A stretch of 64,000 nucleotides of DNA from Trachythela sp. YZ-2020 (Eukaryota > Cnidaria > Anthozoa > Malacalcyonacea > Clavulariidae), in the NCBI GenBank assembly GCA_016169945.1, contig JADLSH010000170.1, positions 186,001-250,000 on the forward strand. Direction: 5' to 3'. The position numbers and the translations under genes were made by a program. Positions 56,685-64,000 of this stretch are shown here, one piece after another; position 1 is the first letter of the stretch, and every line of letters starts with the position of its first letter. The notes under the pieces were generated by a model. The model was given only the letters and a program-made list of their open reading frames with translations, ran no database searches and was not told the origin of the DNA.

Positions 56685-59310
56685 ATGGCGGCTGTTTCAT
56701 TTAGACGCTCCATCATTTTTGTATTACTTTTAACTCTATTACTATATTTTAAACCTATAAATGGTTTGGAAAATGTGTCTAAGTCATCCCAGTCTGTGAT
56801 GATTGCTTTAAATGCTGATAAACGAAGTTATCCAAGTCGAAATACACCAGGCTTTGAACGTAGTTTTTGCCAAACTACAAATATACCGCCATCTTTGAAA
56901 GCTAAAGTTATATGTCAAGCGTTAAACTTGACCTTAACTGCATCATGTCTGGTTCTTTTGGCTGGTGATGTCAGTGAAAATCCTGGTCCTGTCAAAGATG
57001 CATGTGGAGTGTCTAAAAGGCTGCCGAAAGAATCAAAAGGCAATTCAGTGTGATGATTGTGATGTGTGGTTTCATGCAAAGTGCTCTGGGGTTAAGTATT
57101 AATTCAAATACAAACTGGTACTGCTTCAAATGTGTTTTTCCTTTTGAACTGAACGACTGTAATGGATGTTGCACCTGACTTTGGACAAATCCCTAATAAT
57201 GATGTGTTTGAAGGTATGTGTAGTCTTCGAAGGGGTTTTAAACTTTTAAGATTGCCCATCTGAATATTAACAGGCTAATTAACAAAATGGATGGAATTCA
57301 ATATAAATGACATTATTCAATATAAATTTGATGTTTTGGCATAAATGAAACATTTCTCACTTCTGATATTGATGATTGCGAACTTTATATTCCTGGATAT
57401 AAACTAGCTCGTAAAGACAGTACAATTTCGGCGAAATTATCTGGAGGGGGTGTTTTGATATAAATTCGTGACTGTATTCCTTTTATGAGAACAGAGCTAA
57501 TGGATAGCGAAACGGAATTACTATGGGTTGAAATAACAATATCAAAGTGTAAACCGCTCTTAATTGCTTAAATTGTCCTGATTTTAGCGGAAAAAAACAT
57601 TTTTTGATTCAATTAACTCAAGTTTGGCAAAAGTAACTGGAAATCACCATGAAATAGTTATCTTAGGAGACATTAACCTGGATCAAAAACGTTTAGTAAA
57701 GTCATTTGCAATCGAGCACGATATGAAGCAATTAATTGACAAACATACAAGAATTACTGAGTCTTCAAAAACGCTTATAGATTTGCTCTTTGTTAACAAT
57801 GAGCACAAGATTGTCCAATCTGGAGTTATTCATCTTTCTCTAAGTGATCATCTGTCATTTATTGTGTTATGAAAGGTGGAATTTGTAAGATGAAACCACA
57901 TATATATGAAGCCCAATCATTTGAGAACTACAATAAAAGTGCTTTTATAAAAGACCTTAAACAAATTCCCTGGAGTATTGTTGATACAGTGTGTGAAGGT
58001 ACCAATGCTTGTGTGGAAGAGGCTGTATTCCTATGGGAACGTTTGTTTCTTGATATAGCTAATTTACATGCTCCAATTCAGTTACGTAGAACAAAGGGAC
58101 ATAAAACTCCATAGAGCTCTAAATCTGTAATGGAAGTTGGCGGCCTTAAAGTAAAGAACAAGTTATTTACCAAATTATCCGATATAAGTGAAATTTTTAA
58201 TAAACATTTTTCAACAATCGGTTATAAATTAGGTCAAATATTCGGGAGAGCTGTTGATGCAGATCAGTTTCCATTTAAAACTACAGAAACATTTTGTTTA
58301 ACCCCTGTGACAGAGAAGTTTGTTTATGACCAGTTACTTCAGTTGAAACCAAATAAAGCAATCGGCCTGGACAAAATCAGCTCGAGATTACTTAAGGACG
58401 GTGCAGAAGTTATCACTCCTATCCTCGCGAAAATAATGAATTGTTCATTCAATTCAAAATCTTTTCCTCAGTCTTGGAAATCCGCTAAGGTTAAGGCATT
58501 GTTGAAAACGGTAGTACGGACGATTGCAACAATTGTAGACCCATATCAATATTGCCTACCATCAGCAAAATTATCGAACGTGCAGTGTATACGCAATTTT
58601 ACAATTACCTTCAAGTGCACAATCTCCTACATATGAAGCAGTTTGGTTTTCGTCGGAAGAGATCGACATCTAGTGCTCTTCTCCAGTTTACGGACGACAT
58701 CTTAGGGAACATGGAGAATGGTCAAGTGACTGGAGTTGTGTACCTTGACTTAAAAAAGGCCTTTGACACTGTTAAACACCGTATACTAATTCTCAAATTA
58801 CGTGCCATGGGAGCTGATGATTTGTCAATTAAGTGGTTTAAATCATATTTAAATAATCGTAATCAGAGAACTGTTGTGGGAAATGCGATGTCTTTTTCTC
58901 GTTCAGTGAACATAGGAGTCCCTTGAGGCAGCGTACTTGGTCCTCTATTCTTCTTAGTTTACATTAACGATTTGGCTGAGGGTTTGCAAAACTCGAAAGC
59001 TGCATCGTTTGCTGATGACACCGCAATTTATTGTTTGGCAACTTCTGCTGCAGACCTTCAGTTACATCTTAATGAGGATCTGAAGATTGCTGGCAAGTGG
59101 ATGGAAACAAACAAGTTGACCTTGAATATTTTTAAAACTAAATTAATGGTTATTGGAGGAAAGCAAAGATTATCACATTTAAATCCCATCGAACTGACAA
59201 TCAACGAAGAGCTAATTGACCAAGTTGATAAATTTAAATATCTTGGCATAATAATTAATGGTACATTGGCCTCTACTGGTAGTTTAGGTATTCCTAAAAA
59301 GAATATTTAG
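56685..59310 (+). pseudogene. L2/CR1-type LINE with 2A-like motif
   Basis: The first frame (ATG 56,685) has a hydrophobic N-terminus (SIIFVLLLTLLLYF), then LVLLAGDVSENPGP and the start of a PHD-like finger (ACGVC; DDCDVWFHAKCSG in a shifted frame). An endonuclease of the APE type follows in pieces (IAHLNINRLINKMDGIQ; GGGVLIYIRDCIPF; VILGDINLD; SDHLSFIVL). The RT is at 58,300-59,290: LKPNKAIGLDKISSRLLK, FGFRRKRSTSSALL, VYLDLKKAFDTVKH, GSVLGPLFFLVYINDL, SFADDTAIYC. Numerous stops and shifts (for example TGA at 58,924) show it is dead. Confidence 0.85.
56964..56990 (+). other. 2A-like ribosome-skipping motif
   Basis: Encodes GDVSENPGP in the first LINE frame, matching the 2A consensus D(V/I)ExNPGP except Ser for Glu at one site. 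In 2A peptides the ribosome skips the last Gly-Pro bond, separating upstream and downstream products. Here it would free a hydrophobic, signal-like N-terminus from the PHD/nuclease/RT part. Confidence 0.7.
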
Positions 59311-59389
59311 CTTTCCTATAAATGAATTCAACAATGGGAACTGACACATTCGCACAAAACATAGTTTTTATATGTTTAATGTTAATAAA

Positions 59390-62300
59390 ATACCTGGCTT
59401 ATTGCACTGTAGACAAACAAACGCTTCATCCTTTTCTTCCATGCCAGTAATATTCTCCACTGTAACATTAACACAATCACCATGGTACCAAATTCCACAC
59501 TGATCACAGGCGACCATAAACCTTTCAATAAATAAATGTTTCAACACAAATACATGTATGATACTTCACAAACATAATGATACTGCACGTAACAAAACTA
59601 ACCTTCCCTTGTGTTCTGGCTGTCGACATACACAGTTAATTTTTGGTAGTCCAACGCCTGGTTTTGGATCCACTTTTCTTGAAGGTTCATTTTCCTGAGA
59701 TGATGCAACTGAAGCTATAAGAGGATAGTTATTTGCCTTCTTTCCTTTTAAAAAGATGAAAAGTTTCTGTCTCCGAGCAATCAACAAACTGGTTTTATCT
59801 GCTCCCTCCGTTAAATGGATGCTTGTATCCATGCATGGCGTTCCATCAACTCTGGCAACATATTGTTGGATTGCGGCATTCATGTTCTTCTTGTACTTAT
59901 TTTCATCTATCTTACCATCTGACCCATATGGTGACCCATGTAATGTAGATGGGATAAAAAGGTTTGAATGACCTCTGCCAAGGCAGCCATTCTGTAGTTC
60001 AACTCTGTTTAAGTAACTATCCCCACTACAGCACGTTGTTACCAGCATGATTTTAGTTGCTTTGTTGATGTGACGTTCTGTCCATAAAAACTGGACCTCA
60101 TGATGGCTTGGCCCTTCCTCGGTACTGCCATCAACTCTGACACACTCAATTTCAGTGGAGTCTTTAAAAAACAATGGCCTGGCGACAGTCATGTTTTCAA
60201 CGATTGTAACATCGGCTGCATGCTGATATGGACTTTTCTCTTGTACGCCAGTTGCTTTCACAACACCAATACAAACCTCAGAGGTGGTCTTTGTTTGAGA
60301 AAAGTTGTAGGAGCTGGTCTGAAGTTGTCCTTTATACTTACTAACAAAATCTGTTCTGGTGGTTAAAGTTGGCATTTGTGGGTGTATGTTGAGTCCAGCC
60401 TAAAGCCTGCTTGGTCGTCTCTGTTCAGTAATATCATATTGGTGCCATCAGATTGGAGCTGTGATAGAAGCTTATACATTGACCTACTCCATTTGTAATC
60501 TGGATTATATTTTATGTTGAAACCTTTCCTTGCTTTCTGGAACTTCATGTTCACCACTCCTTTATATCTCTTGCTGGATAATCGGCCTTTATGTCTTGCA
60601 CAACACAGTTGAACAACTGTACCATAACTGAAATCTCTTCCAAAATGTTCTTTAAGTCTCTCCTGAATTCTACTAAATGTAACTCTCTTGGTATTGTTGA
60701 CATCACCAGAAAATGTGTAGACACCTGTTCGTCTCCATTTGTCAGCTCCAATATCACAGTCCTCCACAAAGTCCTCAATGACTTTCCCAATGTTAGGGTA
60801 GGTTTTTATAATTGTCTTAGTTGATGGAGTAATTTTCTTTCGCATAACCTGTGTAATCCCCATAATCTGTGACGAAAAGTATTCATTTCGAGACTGTTCA
60901 AGCAATTTGATGTCTTCGTTTCTCAAACCAAAATCTGGTATCTAGGCAAATAAGTCAATTAGAAATTGATCCAAAACATCCTCACCGTATCCTGCACTTG
61001 CAAACTCTGGCTGTAAAAGAGCCACAAGAGCTGCCCAGTTAAAATAAACTTCTTTTAACTTGTCCAAAGTTACGTTATAAAACGCATTCAGACGAGTTGA
61101 GTTGTTGAAATTGCTGGAAGTCGACATTCCCGCATTGCAAGAGTCTTGTGTGTTCCTTGATCCAGGCAAAAACGATTGAGATACTGAATTTGAGTTTAGA
61201 TGTGTGATGTTGATCTCAGTAGTGTTATTGTCACACCTTTCTTGGTTAGGTGACGTATCAATGTTGTCCTCTTGAAATGAAACCGTTGTGCAAGTACTTT
61301 CCTCGTCATCATCAGTACATCTGAGTCAGATCATCCAGAACTCAGTTCTGATAAATATTCATCAACATTTAAACCTGACGACAGCAAATACGATTTTTGC
61401 TCGAGCCATGCTAAAAAGTTATGCTTGCTCTTTATTTCGGAGATATTGTTTGCTGCTTCACTTACTTTTTCAGCTCTTTCTTGAAGCCTGCTTATTCCAT
61501 AAAAATTATTGGCCTCACACTTGTACGCACTGCAGACTGCATGTTTTAAAAGAGATTTGTCAGCTTCACTGTTTGCCACAGAAATGATAGAGTTTAAATC
61601 CTCAGAGGACACATGTGCTTGGGTTGCTGTTGATTTCCTATCTTGGGAGAATTTCAATTGTATTTCATGTTTAATCTCATCAATCGATTTCAGATTTTGC
61701 TGCTATATAAACTCTTGATTGAAATTCTATTGCAATAACTGGTAGTTGCAACAACCTTCTCTGAGCTTTTCCAGAATCATAAAGAGATCCTTTGAATGAT
61801 CTTCTCCATAAGACTGACAATGGTACAATGTTTTCTTCCTTTTGCTGCGTTTATATCACCCATGCACTTGGAACAATCGCTATGATATGTCTTGCAAACT
61901 TCCTCTTTGGCAAGAACATATTCACTCAAACTCAACTTTTCAACTGTGCTAAATCTTGCGTTTTCAGCAATGTATCTTTGATAATGTACACTTGTTTTAT
62001 TCTGACAAGGTTCAGTTTTCAAAATTTTAACAAGTTCATCTATTCCCCTGTTCAGATTAGCTGGATTAGCCTGAACAGGGCCTACTGAAAAAAGGATCTT
62101 GTAGGAATCCACTTTGTTGTGGACAGCCATTGTCACCATTAGGATTTGTTTCTTCAGCATCATCATGAACAACAACTACTTCAATGACTCAGACTGAACA
62201 GGTGGATTTAGGATAGACTCTGTTGGTAGATGACTGTCATTGCCACTATCCAGACTTTCTTTTACATTGTCGCAAATATTTATAGCTTCTCCTGTCCATG

Positions 62301-63245
62301 ATTCATGCCCCTCAGATAGATTCAAAAGACTGCTGCTACCACAATCTGAATTTTCTTCTATATCATCAAAAGCTTCTTCTTGTCTTGATTCAGACTCAAA
62401 ACTGGATTCAATACACAACTGCTATGAATATGACTACCACCACTAGCATCTGGGTTTTCTTCTGTACTCTGGTTATTTGTACTTGTTTCTCCTTCACATC
62501 TAGTGGGACATTTGACATTGCTTTGCTTTCTGAAAAGTAATCTTATATCTGGTTGTGCTGGCTTAATGAATGCTTTCTTTGTTTCACTGGATGTTTGCTT
62601 TCGAAGTATACCTCTGACGTTTGTCTTGTTTTCTCTGTAATTCCCTTAGTGTATGTTCCAATTTTGTTTTCTCTTTCATTAGAGAAAAATTTGTTTTCTC
62701 TTGCACTGTTTCTCCCTTTCATCAGTACTGATACGCGATTTCTTTGGCATTTGAGGGCTATCATTGAATACTGATCTTGATCCTCTTCTCTTTTGGAAAA
62801 TGTATGTTTTCCTTGCCCTCTCTTCAGCATAGAGTTTGTGCTGATCTGTCATATAAATTCTCAATTGATTCCATGCATATAGAAAATGCAGCTCGATTGA
62901 CATCTAATTGCCAATTGGTCAACTTAACATTGTCACCTTTGCCTCTCCCATAGATCTTTGACTGTTCCTTGACGGTCTGATGACTTAAAGATGAGCTTCC
63001 CTCGGTATAAAGTTAATTATTGTGATCACCAGAACTATCAATATCATAGCTAGAAACACTCTCACTACTTGATTCCTTCAAATAGCTTGTATAACCATCT
63101 GTGTGTGACTCTTCAGTACTTTGTCTTTTCAGCTTGCTAAATAAGCTCTTCATTTTCAAAAGGAGACCTTGGCTTTTGATCATTGCTTCCATTGTTTTAT
63201 CATTCAAGAGCACAAAAGCATCTCCATCCATATCATTATCTATGT
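59390..63245 (-). pseudogene. SAM...PHD transposon-type protein, unclassified
   Basis: Rightmost piece (about 63,235-63,110): DGDAFVLLNDKTMEAMIKSQ then LLLKMKSLFSKLK, a SAM-domain pattern. Middle pieces (62,900-61,170) are Ser/acid-rich and coiled-coil-like. The main part (60,926-59,600) has RNEYFSSQIMGITQVMRKK, LNRDDQAGFRLDSTYTHK, GVVKATGVQEKSPYQHAAD, NRVELQNGCLGRGHSNLF and YVARVDGTPCMDTSIHL. A final exon after a GT-AG intron (59,600-59,526) has CDQCGIWYHGDCVNV and FVCLQCNK, completing a PHD finger begun by CVCRQPEHKG. Lesions: in-frame TAG near 60,942 and a frameshift near 60,370. I have the impression this is a recurrent invertebrate transposon protein but cannot name its superfamily. Confidence 0.6.
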
Positions 63246-64000
63246 TATAGTAGGGTAAGAAAACAAAAATTACTATATTTTTGAAAGAAACAACATAAAA
63301 TACCTTTTAATTGTACTCAACATTTTAAATAGTGTATAAGATCAGTTTGCAAAATACTGATTTCAAGGAATTCATTGAAAGATATACACATGTCCCAAAA
63401 ATGCAGCATCTCAATAACATGATACAGCTTTAATATTGATAGAGAGATTAGTAGAATATATACCGTTTTTATATATTCAAACCTTCGTATATAGTATATA
63501 TATATTGTAGAAATTCTGTGATATATATTCAATATTCTTATGGCCACTTCAACTCCATTTAATATTCCTCACTCCCCCCTCCCCCCCGCCCATGGATGAG
63601 GTCTGAAGACATGTGAACCCTGTATTTTTTGTACCTTCATTTGCTTCAACCCTGAGAAATTTGTTAATTTTAATTTGCTACCAACCTTCAGAAAACCTCA
63701 TCCGTCGGGGGCTGAGGATATTATTAAAATGGAATGGCCCTTATTTCGAAATTTATAGTATTCCGGTGTATTTCACCGGATATACGGATCTTTTAAACCA
63801 ACATAAATATTTTTATATGTATGATAACAATTGTGAGTCACTGAGGCCAAAGATACCTGACCTTTTTAATAATAACAGTTCTCAGAGTACACATTTTGTG
63901 AAATAACCAATATATTCACAACAAGATATATAATTGTGTACAACAATACATTTAAAAACATCAACCAGCTTTGCCAATATTCGTCCATATCAGTTTCAGA
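63246..64000. other. No gene recognised; C-run and TA-rich tract
   Basis: TATATA-rich at 63,480-63,530, a C-run at 63,570-63,590, and a 97-codon frame at 63,613-63,906 with no motif I recognise. Confidence 0.4.

Overview
The window reads as nuclear DNA of a metazoan, most likely a cnidarian (inference). It is AT-rich, genes are split by short GT-AG introns, and nearly everything traces to transposable elements of families common in cnidarians: KDZ transposase, integrase-like DDE elements with a HECT ligase, Penelope-like retroelements (PLEs), a DIRS-like retroelement, PIF/Harbinger, an L2/CR1-type LINE, Helitron/Pif1-type helicase and SINEs. No rRNA, CRISPR or bacterial operon structure is present.

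The main structure is a nest of two DNA transposons. The outer one (about 8,897 to 37,860) ends at both sides in the same 18-base inverted terminus, followed inward by minisatellite-like arrays. It encodes a zinc-ribbon/HECT protein on + and an integrase-like DDE transposase on -. Its right array is split by a second, very large element at 14,325 to 37,779. That element has inverted repeats of about 285 bp and is flanked on both sides by ATTTCTT. It carries three multi-exon genes: an HMG-box protein (+, 14,779-19,865), a 351-residue kinase-like protein (-, 22,444-20,227) and a KDZ transposase of about 17 exons (-, about 37,398-24,247). Splice phases fit across nearly all exons. The HMG gene has one in-frame stop and the KDZ gene one frame-breaking 43-nt exon, so this copy is probably no longer autonomous. 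The element has itself been invaded by Harbinger, hAT-like and foldback elements, a DIRS-like relic and a 4.3-kb array of a 46-bp unit.

From 36.7 to 40.3 kb the right end of the giant element is tandemly duplicated at an offset of 2,245 bp. From 39,590 to 51,167 lies a near-perfect palindrome with arms of about 5 kb. Its inner parts are two divergently pointing PLE copies (RT plus GIY-YIG), each ending in a hammerhead ribozyme, around an asymmetric centre of PLE fragments. A PLE tail with the same ribozyme core also sits inside a coding exon of the HECT gene.

The flanks hold older relics. At 2.4-8.0 kb there are two elements with long inverted ends. At 51.2-52.6 kb there is a second integrase copy, at 54.5-56 kb a Pif1/Helitron-type helicase, at 56.7-59.3 kb a LINE with a 2A-like motif, and at 59.4-63.2 kb a SAM...PHD transposon-type gene. 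Exon limits were set by eye from splice sites and reading frame; no database search was possible.
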